A stretch of 64,000 nucleotides of DNA. Source: Ilex aquifolium. Its lineage: Eukaryota > Streptophyta > Magnoliopsida > Aquifoliales > Aquifoliaceae. The stretch spans positions 24,476,551-24,540,550 of the forward strand of contig OX637391.1 of NCBI GenBank assembly GCA_951799425.1, in the 5' to 3' direction. The translations under genes were made by a program, and so were the position numbers. The stretch's first letter is position 1. Each line of letters opens with the position of its first letter. Below the pieces are notes generated by a model, which was not told where the DNA came from, made no database searches, and was given only the letters and a program-made list of their open reading frames with translations. Positions 46,751 to 58,122 of the stretch are shown one piece after another.

Positions 46751-48562
46751 GAGAGAGGGACTTCTATTTCTGTTCTTTGTCTTGTTTTTATGTTTGTTTA
46801 AAGTGCTTCTTTGTATGAATTTCTTCTTTGATAGTTGTAGGTTTTTGTGTGGTTGTGAATGAATTGAACCGTTGATGTTAAAAGATGATATTTTGAAATG
46901 AATGGTTCTATTTATCAAATTTAATTGTTTTAATGCATTTGTAGATTTAGCACAGAAATTAAAAGGTGAAGGAACAAATGTGGATGTCAATAATGCTTGC
47001 TAGAGTAAATACGCACATGATCGATTTAACACCTCCATTTATCAACCGAGACTTCAAACCACATTTCTTGAAAATGTGGGTGTTCTTTCTATACTTAAAT
47101 TGTCATATGTACATCGCTATTTGTTATTTTAAAAGTACAGGAGGATCTGACTCGCAAATGGAATTGGTATATAACCGATACCCCCTGGAAAACCTGACAT
47201 ACACAGTGGAGATAACAAAGAACACCAGGGTGAGTTTCGAACCTAACGATGCTTTCGAGAGACAATCAATGTTTACTCAAGTAAATTCTTTTCAAATCTC
47301 CATTTTTGAATGATCTCATTAACCTTGCTTTGATTGACGCATTTAAAAGTGATCTATTGACATATCTCACACGAAATCATCGCATACGACACATACAGGT
47401 GCAGATGCTTGAGAAATGATCTTAGGCCATCTTTGATATAATATTGAGCCTTAGACCTTTCTTTGGAAAAAAATTTATCCCTCGTTAGCCATGTTTGAGC
47501 CATCAATGTATAAAGTTTTCTTTGATAAACCTACATGATTACCAATCCACAGGAAAACATACTTGACATACCTTGGCTATCTAATTTTCTTACATCCTCT
47601 TTGTAAGATGATACAGAAAAGGGAAAAGAAAAAGGAGCATTCGAGATTATCATCCAAGAAGAGTTGATTGGAACAATTGAAACAAAACGAAGCAAAAAGG
47701 CAAGAACTTGCCAAGAAAGTGAAAAAATGAGAAAAATGAAAGAGAGAAATGTCATCTCTCGGCAAAATATCAAGAAGTTAGAAAGAGGTGTGCTACACAA
47801 ACAGCAGATAGCTTTTGAAAATCCCTAACGTCGTTTCGTTAGCCACTGACCTCTAGCCACGCTACAACCCATGAAAAGCCCTAATTGATCTCAAATATGT
47901 TACATGCATGTGTTGTTAATCACAATTGGGATATGGTAAATAACGTTCCTTTTAAATTGCGTTAATATTCTTTTATGAGATCATGCCAAACATAAGTAGT
48001 TGCTTATTTAAAATTTCACTCCTTTCTTAAATGGTGCATGTGATTTTTTCGATTGGCCATCTTCTGATCACATGATCTGTGAGAAACAAGTCACTATAAT
48101 CAGAGTGAACCTTTGCTGAGAGTATACTACGTGAGGTTTGTGAAATCGAAACTATCCATGGAAGGTGATAAAAGGGAGTATTTGTTACATAACAATTCCT
48201 ATTGCTTGAATGATCATTTCTACTGCATTGAGAATTTCAAATACCAATGTAACAAATGATAATTTTTGCATAGAATGAATACCTGTGAAATAAGGACGTG
48301 TGAGACATAAGTCAAAGTTGAAAATCTGGTGTCTTAACGACCATGATGCTAATTTACTTGAGACAGCATTCTCCTATGCACATCTGTTCGACTGAAGTTT
48401 GTAGGTAACTTCTCTGGAAACCCTCACGAGACAACACTCGTCCGCTAGTGTAAACCTAGTGGTTCAACGACTTGTTGCATAAGCTAAATGTAACCGGATG
48501 ACCTACGAAAATGGCATTAGGAGTAGAATTTTCTTTTTCATATTACTAGAGACTAGCAATAT
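46751..48562 (+). other. Post-gene non-coding region of E with conserved blocks
   Basis: No convincing gene. Several blocks match the non-coding regions of C (52500-54026) and D (60900-62290), for example GATCTTAGGCCAT near 47420. A block at 48398-48450 carries TCACGAGACAACACTCGTCC with ACGAG/CTCGT arms, as at 53888-53910 in C. This suggests a shared RNA feature near the 3' end. Confidence 0.6.
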
Positions 48563-48577
48563 TTAGGTTGGGGAGTG
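48563..48577 (+). other. Polypurine tract of element E
   Basis: TTAGGTTGGGGAGTG lies directly before the 3' LTR. Confidence 0.8.
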
Positions 48578-48837
48578 TGATTAGTACTTAAAGTTGACAT
48601 ATTATTATGACATTTTAAGACTAATGGTACTTTAATGGAGTTTAAGTGATGTCATTTCAGGCCCTAAACTGAACAAGGACCCAAGAACAACAAGTACCAC
48701 ACTTGGATGCAGCACCAGTACATTAGAGCCCAAAATTGGAGAAGCTTGGAGCACAGCCAGAACGTTCGAACGCCAACTCACGTTCGAACGTCCACAATAC
48801 ACTGTAGCAGACTCAACTGCTGAAGAGAAGGCGGGTT
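48578..48837 (+). repeat. 3' LTR of element E, first part
   Basis: Matches 34372-34631 almost base for base, including two GTTCGAAC copies. It is cut by a solo LTR; the flanks are GGGTT (48833-48837) and ATGTT (58123-58127), each one change from GTGTT in the 5' LTR. Confidence 0.93.
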
Positions 48838-49043
48838 TGTAACGCCCCAAAACACACCCTGGACGGCATTACATACTAAAACCATTTACATCATGAGATC
48901 ACTAATATCATCCATAAATAAATTAAACTTCATTCATCATCCATAAAATATTTACATCATTATCCAAAAGAATATGCCCAACCATGGCATTTACATCTCA
49001 AAAATTAATTAAAGTAGCACAGCGGAATAGCAAAAGAAACTAG

Positions 49044-50893
49044 TGATGAGCGCATAATATTGCATATTTGAAGGGCTCATTACATGCATTATAACTCAAC
49101 TTTTGCATTTAAATACTTAGTGTTAGCCAAAATTGTCTATAATGTTGATATTTTGATGTTGCAACCTTTTATAGCTTAAATGATTGATTTTAGGACATTG
49201 CAACCTTGATGAATGTGTGGTGAAGGCATGGACACAATACATGAAGAATTGGAGGCTTAAAAGTGAAGAAATCAAGAAGGCATTGGTGCTTGGGAACAAG
49301 GGCATCAGCAGCCACATCGTTTGGAAGTACTGCCTCGGAGTTCCTCCATTTTGACCATGATCTACTCATAATTTGAAAACTTGAAAAACATGAAAGTTGT
49401 AGATCTGGGTGTCTTCTATTTTGTGTCAAAATTTCAGCCCAATCCAACGGTTGTATCAAAAGTTATGCCGCTTCTACCAAAAGTGGTCCAGAGCAAAAAA
49501 GAGGGTACCGGTACGCGTACCGGTACGCCGAAGTTTCTGGTGTTCGGGGTACCGGTACGTGTACCGGTATGCTCCCCTGAAGCAGCTCCGATGCTCCTGC
49601 AACTCAGCCCCACTTGCTTGGGGGTCCCACCATCGATTCTCCCACGTTTCCCCCAACATTTCCTTACACAACCATGTCTCTCTTACACCTTGGGGAAGAC
49701 TTTTGAGGCTTGAACATTGAAGGAAGGGGGAGGGAAGTGGGCTGCCAGGCTATGCTCTCCCTAGCCTGTCAAAACCATCCATTCAGCCCTCTCTTGATGG
49801 GAGCTCGTTCACACAGCTAGGGGGGACCACCATGCACGAAAATGAGAGGCATACACTCCATATATTCAACATTACAAGCTTGTATTGAGTTGGCTACCTA
49901 AGCTTAGTTTAGTTCCAATGAAGAAGACAATGAATAGTGCCGAAAGTTTACATTTTTGCATTCTCTTCATTCCATTGTCATGTAATCTCTTGTAAGGATC
50001 TTCTAAGTTTAATCTATTGTCTTTTATCTCATTCCTTTCAAGTCTATTGCAAGTTTACTTACATGTTCTTCATTTCACCATTGTTATGCTTTCATGTTCT
50101 TCATTTTTAGCTTAAAATGGGTTTTGAATATTTCTCTTCATAGCTTTAGATTTCTTGTTGTAAGTTAATTTTCATGCTTCATGTCTTCATTATATGTCTT
50201 TACATTATGCTTGTCTTTCATTTTTATGTATGATTAGCTAGGATTTAAGTTGGTTAATCCAAGGGAAAATTCCTCTTGGGGATTCCATTTCAACTCTTCT
50301 TCTTTCCTCCCTTTTGAGTCAAATGGTTCGGTTTGACGGGGTTAAGAGTGGATGAGTTGGTGAGCCTTTGATATTCCGTAGGCCTAGTCACGGTTTATGC
50401 TTAGATTACTCACCAATCTCGTCCCTAGCTTCCCCCGAATCAATCGTTCATTCATGCTCAATCGGAGGAAGGCTTTGAGTTGGCTTGACATTCCCATTGG
50501 AGTGAACCTTTGTGGTTAATCAACACTTGCTTTATTTTCATTTTCATTCACAAACCAAACACAAAAACACAAACAAAAGATTTTACATTTTCTTTTCCTT
50601 TTGCAAAATCACCTTCACACAACTTGAACTTTCCTTCCCTGAGGAGACGACCTTGGAATACTTTTCCAAGTAAAACACCGACACACAAAAGACTCTTTGC
50701 GATTGGGGAGCACTTTTGTTCACACACCCGCATTTCATTTCACATTTTGTTCATTCTATTTTCCACCATTCCGTTGTTCCTATATCTTGCATCATTCCGA
50801 GGGAGAGTGACACTCCCTTAGTCCTATAAGCCATACACACATTGAGGGATGATTTTTAGAGGTTAAGAAACAACAACGTTTTCCGATCAATCA
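49044..50893 (+). repeat. 5' LTR of element C (1850 bp)
   Basis: TGATGAGCGC to GATCAATCA. Palindrome cassette at 49503-49572 with four GTACCGGTA-type copies. Flanking blocks are shared with the D LTR. Confidence 0.96.
49503..49572. promoter_or_regulatory. GTACCGGTAC palindrome cassette, 5' LTR of C
   Basis: Two adjacent copies, the spacer CTGGTGTTCGG, then two more copies. The 3' LTR cassette (54502-54558) has only three. Confidence 0.65.
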
Positions 50894-50896
50894 TTT

Positions 50897-50914
50897 TGGC
50901 GCCGTTGCCGGGGA
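50897..50914 (+). other. Primer-binding site of element C, tRNA-Asp type
   Basis: TGGCGCCGTTGCCGGGGA, the full consensus. Confidence 0.95.
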
Positions 50915-51035
50915 AGGTAAAGCGTTGAGTTCAAAGGGTGATTTTGGGCGGCATGGTAAGTCTCGTGATTTTCATCACGGGCCAAGGTATGTCGTTTCTT
51001 TTGTAAATATTTTGTTTTAGTTTGTGTTTTGTATT

Positions 51036-51946
51036 ATGTCTTATACTTATTATGAAAATGTATCAAATGCCCCATATTATGAAAATGTATCAAATGCCCC
51101 ATATTATGAAAAAGTGTGTGAGATTTGTGATGACTATGGGCACATTACTAGTGAGTGCCCAAGAATGGCCTCTTATTTTGAAAACGTTTGCAAAATTTGT
51201 GGTGAGTATGGACACCTCACTAATGAATGCCCAAGAAATTATCCGGTTCAAGACTTTGCATGCGAAGGTTCAAATTCATTTTTGGCCTCCGAAAATTTTA
51301 CCCCAATCATTATGTTACACCGAGTTATGGTTGGGAGAATGAACCTCATGATTTTTCATCCAATCTCACACCACCAAATGAATTTTGCCATTATCCAACG
51401 TATGAGGACTCAACTGAGCAAGAATTGGAAAATATTTTGTGCGATTTTATGCAATACCAAATGGAATTCAATGCCCAAATAACCCAACAACTTGATACAT
51501 TGACTAATGCTATAATTGCTATGGATGAAGAACAACATTTGGAGCATAGTCAATGTATTGAGGTTGATCAGCCCAATGAAATGCCTATTGATGTTGAATC
51601 TCCCACCACTCTTGTTTGTGAAAATTTTAATGAAGTTATTATCGCACAAGAGGCTAATGAGCCCAATGTCATTTTTCCATATATGAGTGGTGTTGAGATT
51701 CACATTTCTCAACTTGGGAAGGGCATTGAGATGGAGTCAAGTGTAGAAATTCTTAAAGAAAAATTGTATACTCCATTGTTGGGATTGCATAAACTTGCCT
51801 ACACATCTTTTTGGTTGAGAATTTTGAATCAACATCCTTTATATGTTTGGATAGATGGTTTAAGAAGGGCATTTATACAACAAAAAAATTTTAAAACCAA
51901 AAAAATCCATGGGCGCAAGCTCATATCCGAATTGAAGCCGGATTAA
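51036..51946 (+). pseudogene. Gag-like protein of C with two zinc knuckles and no capsid
   Basis: The first frame has repeated YYENVSNAP, then knuckles CEICDDYGHITSEC and CKICGEYGHLTNEC, both CCHC, within a duplicated module. A one-base slip in about 51250-51330 leads to the second frame, which reads on to 51946. The segment LENILCDFMQYQMEFNAQ resembles the post-knuckle helix of E Gag (LEDTLNQFMQSQMNYN). The capsid part that precedes the knuckle in A, D and E is absent. The C-terminal 80 residues (YTPLLGLHKLAYTSFW) are unfamiliar. It could bind and route the C RNA into particles of a helper. Confidence 0.7.
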
Positions 51947-52209
51947 CATGAGCCCTTGTTGTTTTATTTCCATGTATATAGTAGTTAGATTTCTTTTAAT
52001 TGTCATATTTTCCTTTTCTTGTCATTGTAGTATAGTGTTGAATATTGTTATATTTTTATTTTCATAATGTTGTAGTGTAGAAGTTGTTTACCTCTTCCTA
52101 ATTTGGACTCATATCATTTTGAGCATCATCATAGCGAATCTTATTGAATATCATGTCCGAGTTTAAGTTGGGGGGTGTAACCAAACTTTGTTGTTTTCCT
52201 TTTAATGTG

Positions 52210-52240
<31 letters not shown>

Positions 52241-54026
52241 GAGAGAGAGAGAGAGGGGGGGTATCTCATTTCCCATTTTACTTTCATTGTTCTCATTGCA
52301 TGATTCCTTGTGCATTGAGGACAATGCATGGTTTAAGTTGGGGGGTGAGGTGCACCATTCACATGTTCCACCACTTTTTGTATAGAATAATGGAAAATGT
52401 GAAAATTTTGAAAATTTTGGTTCTAATATTGAACTATATTCCCCTATCCTAATTGTTGTGGAATTTGTGATTGCTTGATCTTCATTATGAACTTTGAATA
52501 CATGAGCACATTATAGAAGTTTATCCTATTGTCAAGAGTATCACATACTTGTTTATTTTTGAACTCAACCATAAGTGCACCATGAACTTGTAATTTTGGC
52601 AATTTACGGATTGAGTTCACATTTTAGTGCTTGACATGAATAGTGGAGATGAGTAAGAACCCATGTGAGCTTTAGTGCCAATCCTTGTTTGAGGGAACTT
52701 ACAATTACTCAAAGAACAATTTTTCAAACTCCACATTTGTTCAATAATCTCATTTTGCTTGCTTTGGTTAGGTGCATTTGGGTAGTTAATTGACTTTGTC
52801 TTGATATGTACAATGCTCCCCTATGCCTATCTAGAGATGATCTTAGGCCATTTTTGAATGCTTTGAGCCTTAGCCTTTTTCTTGGAAAAATTTATCCCTA
52901 GTGCCATGATTGAGCCTTTCTTGAATTCGTTTCTATGCCATACATTTGACCAAGCCAATGCAAAATGATAAATACTTACCTTACCTTGGTTGTTCCTAGA
53001 GCTAAATTTGAGTGATCGTTAAAGCGAAGGAAGTATGGTGTGAAAATTCAAACAAAAGGGATGGATGTTGTGGAGTTTAAATGTTGAATGAAAAAGAATG
53101 AAAACTCAAGAAAAGGAAGAGAAAGGGGTGAAAGAAGAAAGAACGATCATAGAAAAAAGGAAAATGTTAAGGAAAAGAAAGAAAAGAAAAAAAAGAGTGT
53201 GGTGATGGTGTTGGCCTAGAAATCCCATAAAAAGGGAGATCTTTTTGAAATAAAGGTCATTCACTCGGAACAACCCTCTTTGTTATCCTATATCCTTCAT
53301 TTCACTTACCTCATTATCACCCCAAGGCCTCATTACAACCCATGAAAGTCCTAAACGATCTAGAGAAGCATGGGGGATGCATACTTTTAAAGAAAAAGAG
53401 AAGTTAATTTTACTATCTAATGCCCTAGCATTCCTTTCATGAGATTATGCCAAGGTTGTTTCATTTGTATACATGTGCTTCATTTTTGGATTATATGTGA
53501 GCATTTTGGTTTGTGAATAAGATTCTATCTCACATATACACATGAAGTGCATGTTAGGATAATCATTGAGTTATTCATTTTTGAGAGAAACCCTTGGTGA
53601 GTTTTTGCATCAAAGCTTAATTTGGATAGCCACGTGAATGTGAATTCCGTTGTGCAAATGCTTAAATTACATGTTCAGTTCACACACACACGAGTTTTGA
53701 AAGGAAATGTATAGGTGAATACTCTAGAATAGCATTTAAAGCTATAATGTGTTGCATGTGTTTTTAGTTAGGATGTTTTGAACATAGTTTTTTTATTGAA
53801 ATCCCATCGCTAGTTAAGATAGGGGAATATACTTTAAATATTGGATATTAGCAAGAAGTTTGTAGGTACCTTCACTGGAAACCTTCACGAGACAAAACTC
53901 GTCCACTAGGGATCACCTAGGGGTTTAAAGGCTTGTTGCATGTGCTAAATGCAATTGCGGAATTAGTATAGGTTTATTTTTGTTTGCTTGCTTTTACATT
54001 TTGTTTGCTAGGGACTAGCAAAGCTT
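51947..54026 (+). other. Non-coding region of C with internal purine tracts
   Basis: No gene seen. AAGTTGGGGGGTG, identical to the true polypurine tract, occurs at 52165-52177 and 52335-52347. From about 52500 it matches the region after pol in D (60900-62290). A purine run lies at 52220-52260. A conserved block with ACGAG/CTCGT arms lies near 53888-53910. Confidence 0.7.
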
Positions 54027-54039
54027 AAGTTGGGGGGTG
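54027..54039 (+). other. Polypurine tract of element C
   Basis: AAGTTGGGGGGTG directly before the 3' LTR. Confidence 0.92.
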
Positions 54040-55877
54040 TGATGAGCGCATAATATTGCATATTTGAAGGGCTCATTACATGCATTATAACTCAACTTTT
54101 GCATTTAAATACTTAGTGTTAGCCAAAATTGTCTATAATGTTGATATTTTGATGTTGCAACCTTTTATAGCTTAAATGATTGATTTTAGGACATTGCAAC
54201 CTTGATGGATGTGTGGTGAAGGCATGGACACAATACATGAAGAATTGGAGGCTTAAAAGTGAAGAAATCAAGAAGGCATTGGTGCTTGGGAACAAGGGCA
54301 TCAGCAGCCACATCGTTTGGAAGTACTGCCTCGGAGTTTCTCCATTTTGACCATGATCTACTCAGAATTTGAAAAAGTACAAAACATGAAAGTTGTAGAT
54401 CTGGGTGTCTTATATTTTGTGTCCACATTTCAGACCAATCCAACGGTTGGATCAAAATTTATGCCGATTCTACCAAAAGTGGTTCAGAGCATAAAAGAGG
54501 ATACCGGTACGCGTACCGGTACGCCGAAGTTTCTGGTGTTCGGGGTACCGGTACGCTCCCCTGAAGCAGCCCCGATGCTCCTGCAACTCAGCCCCACTTG
54601 CTTGGGGGTCCCACCATCGATTCTCCCACGTTTCCCCCAACATTTCCTTACACAACCATGTCTCTCTTACACCTTGGGGAAGACTTTTGAGGCTTGAACA
54701 TTGAAGGAAGGGGGAGGGAAGTGGGCTGCCAGGCTATGCTCTCCCTAGCCTGTCAAAGCCATCCATTCAGCCGTCTCTTGATGGGAGCTCGTTCACACAG
54801 CTAGGGGGGACCACCATGCACGAAAATGAGAGGCATACACTCCATATATTCAACATTACAAGCTTGTATTGAGTTGGCTACCTAAGCTTAGTTTAGTTCC
54901 AATGAAGAAGACAATGAATAGTGCCGAAAGTTTACATTTTTGCATTCTCTTCATTCCATTGTCATGTAATCTCTTGTAAGGATCTTCTAAGTTTAATCTA
55001 TTGTCTTTAATCTCATTCCTTTCAAGTCTATTGCAAGTTTACTTACATGTTCTTCATTTCACCATTGTTATGCTTTCATGTTCTTCATTTTTAGCTTAAA
55101 ATGGGTTTTGAATATTTCTCTTCATAGCTTTAGATTTCTTGTTGTAAGTTAATTTTCATGCTTCATGTCTTCATTATATGTCTTTACATTATGCTTGTCT
55201 TTCATTTTTATGTATGATTAGCTAGGATTTAAGTTGGTTAATCCAAGGGAAAATTCCTCTTGGGGATTCCATTTCAACTCTTCTTCTTTCCTCCCTTTTG
55301 AGTCAAATGGTTCGGTTTGACGGGGTTGAGAGTGGATGAGTTGGTGAGCCTTTGATATTCCGTAGGCCTAGTCACGGTTTATGCTTAGATTACTCACCAA
55401 TCTCGTCCCTAGCTTCCCCCGAATCAATCGTTCATTCATGCTCAATCGGAGGAAGGCTTTGAGTTGGCTTGACATTCCCATTGGAGTGAACCTTTGTGGT
55501 TAATCAACACTTGCTTTATTTGCATTTTCATTCACAAACCAAACACAAAAACACAAACAAAAGATTTTACATTTTCTTTTCCTTTTGCAAAATCACCTTC
55601 ACACAACTTGAACTTTCCTTCCCTGAGGAGACGACCTTGGAATACTTTTCCAAGTAAAACACCGACACACAAAAGACTCTTTGCGATTGGGGAGCACTTT
55701 TGTTCACACACCCGCATTTCATTTCACATTTTGTTCATTCTATTTTCCACCATTCCGTTGTTCCTATCTCTTGCATCATTCCGAGGGAGAGTGACACTCC
55801 CTTAGTCCTATAAGCCATACACACATTGAGGGATGATTTTTAGAGGTTAGGAAACAACAACGTTTTTCGATCAATCA
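54040..55877 (+). repeat. 3' LTR of element C (1838 bp)
   Basis: Almost identical to 49044-50893. The main difference is the loss of 12 bp holding one palindrome copy. Confidence 0.96.
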
Positions 55878-57493
55878 ACTAGACCTTACAGTGTCCAAAA
55901 GAATAACCTAGTCTAGTACAAAAGAAGCTACATCTCTACATATCCACCTCAGGATCTAGGTTCCCCTCGAGTGGAGTCTCCCAATGCCCTGACTCGTCGA
56001 TGCCGAGATCCTCCTCTAGCACCAAATCTGAAAAATGTAATTTGTAGGGGATGAGCACGAAGCTCTGTAGCAAAATCTTCCCAACTCAAACAAGGTTTAT
56101 AAAAATATAAAACGGTAGGTCTCATTTCACAATTAACATATATAATTTTTGAGGTAAAACTAGGACATTTAAATAGATCTCAAGTTTAAGGAACATTAGT
56201 AATTGAATGATTAAGTAGAACCACTATACAGTTAACAAACCATATCCGAATCTAATCCAATCCACCATACACTGTTTCCACAAGTTCTCGCGGAATCCCA
56301 TACTTCCCCAAGACTCTTGTAGAAACCGTCTATGGTAGAATGAACAATGACCATTTCCAACTTTAAGCCATTTAGGAAGGGCGCCTTCCGATGCATTGTC
56401 CCATACCAATACATCGGCCAAGACGATCCAACCCATCATCCCATGTATATTGGTTCATCCCCGTACCATGTATGTTGATTGCTTCTCATGAATCTACCCA
56501 ACGATTATACCTAGTCCACCAATTACAATCACAATCACAAGCACTTTAGGAAAGGGCGTCTACCATCTCACTGGCAGTGACGAGTCCCTTCCCAGGAAAA
56601 GTATACCATCCCTTGTTCGAACTCTAGTGAACGATAGTGGTCGCATTACCACATGACAACCCACTACAAGTGTTAGGAAACCATCACCCCCACTGGGATA
56701 GACTAACCTCTAACACTCTACGACATCTCTCGAAGGCAATCCAAGTCCCTCACAACAACCATACAATTGAGGAAACCAAAATATTCTCAATTCATCAACA
56801 TTTCCAAGAATTACCAAATTCCACAATTTCTAATATAATGTTTCATAATATGATGGAAGAAAATGAGCAAGAGATCATCATAAGTAACATTTTGGTGTAC
56901 AATATCAAACACTAAAGTTTTGAAAGCAATACCAAGGAAAAATATAGGGAAAAGTCCATTTCTCTTTAAAACCAAGGTTTGAAGATGAAAAAGAGAAATT
57001 TAATACTTACCCAACCATCACAATGTTCAAAACATGGCATTTATTTCAAGAGTAACAAGAATCATGTATTTCTTATCATGTATATAAGGATGAGAGTGAA
57101 AAACATATATATATACATAAACCCTAGCCTCAATGTAAGAGATTAGGAAGAAATCCCCTACCTCAACCAAGTATCTCTAGCAATCCAAGCTTTAAAGACT
57201 CCCTTTTCCCCTTTTTCTTGCTCCCTTGATACTTTCTCTTTTGGTTCTAAGAGGTTTGAGTGAGCGTGAAGTGAAATTATAGAAGAGGGAATGGATGGAG
57301 AAGTGAAATCTTGAAAACTAGGGCTTTGATCTTGTAAATCTCTCCCAATTTTTGTGTTTTTCTCTCCCTCTTTTGCTCTCTAAGGGTGCCTAGGGTTTGG
57401 ATGGGTGAAATGAGGCTAAAAAAAGTTGACATTAAGTATTTATAGTGGAGCTAGGACCGACTGTTCGCGAGTTGAAAATTTCGGATTTTTACA

Positions 57494-57627
57494 GCGACTA
57501 CCGGTAGCTCGGGTACATTGGCACTCGACTACCTGTTGACTACCGGTAGCTCGGGTACACTGGACACTCGACTACCTGTTGACTACCGGTAGCTCGGGCA
57601 CACTGGACCATTGACTACCGGTAGTCA
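57494..57627 (-). promoter_or_regulatory. CTACCGGTAG tandem palindromes in the Tekay-type solo LTR
   Basis: Four GACTACCGGTAG copies in units of about 42 bp, also containing GCTCGGG and CGACTACCTG. A minus-strand TATAAATA lies about 50 bp downstream (57438-57445). Confidence 0.65.
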
Positions 57628-58122
57628 CTGCCCAGATTTTCTGCTTCAACTTAAAGTGCAATTTTCACCCATTTAGAGGTCGAATTGGAAAATTTTCATG
57701 AGAGACACTTTTGTAGCCCTAGATGTCTAATATCTGCTTTCCAAATTTCAGATCAATTGGAGTTAGGAATAAAAAGTTATGATCGAAATAGTAGACAGTG
57801 TCCAAAATCCTTTATACCCAAATTTTCTCTAAAATGTGTTTTAACTCCAAAATACTTCCTAACTTCTAATACACCCCATATAACCTCTCCCAAGGTTTTT
57901 CGACCTTCCGGACTCAATAGAAACCTTATTTTGACCTAAATCCATTTAGAAACTTACTTAATCCCTCTTCTCAAGCTTACACACCTTCAAAACTTCAACT
58001 TCCAAATTAATTTGCATCTTTAGTTTTTTTATTCCTACCATCACTACACATATCCACATTTTTACAACTATTATTTAATATATATCTATATACATATATA
58101 AAGGAAAATGCGGGGTATTACA

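Larger units (their letters stand above)
49044..55877 (+). mobile_element. Non-autonomous Athila-type retrotransposon C
   Basis: Two nearly identical LTRs, a perfect tRNA-Asp primer site, a polypurine tract and flanking ACTAG (49039-49043 and 55878-55882) show a complete, young element of 6834 bp. It encodes only a Gag-like fragment: no protease, RT or integrase is present, so it must use enzymes of a relative, probably of the D group. Confidence 0.95.
48838..58122 (-). mobile_element. Tekay-type solo LTR (antisense), split by element C
   Basis: Plus-strand ends TGTAACGCCCC and GGGTATTACA. The LTR itself is 48838-49043 plus about 55883-58122. It is related to the solo LTR at 16758-19073 but has CTACCGGTAG tandem palindromes at 57494-57627 before a minus-strand TATA box (57438-57445). 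No internal region is present. A short non-coding stretch around 55900-57400 resembles the Tekay LTR at 6720-7900. Confidence 0.88.

Noticed and set aside
46966-47313. Possible gene after the large post-pol protein of E
   Set aside because: It lies in the conserved non-coding region, has no counterpart frame in C or D, and no recognisable domain.
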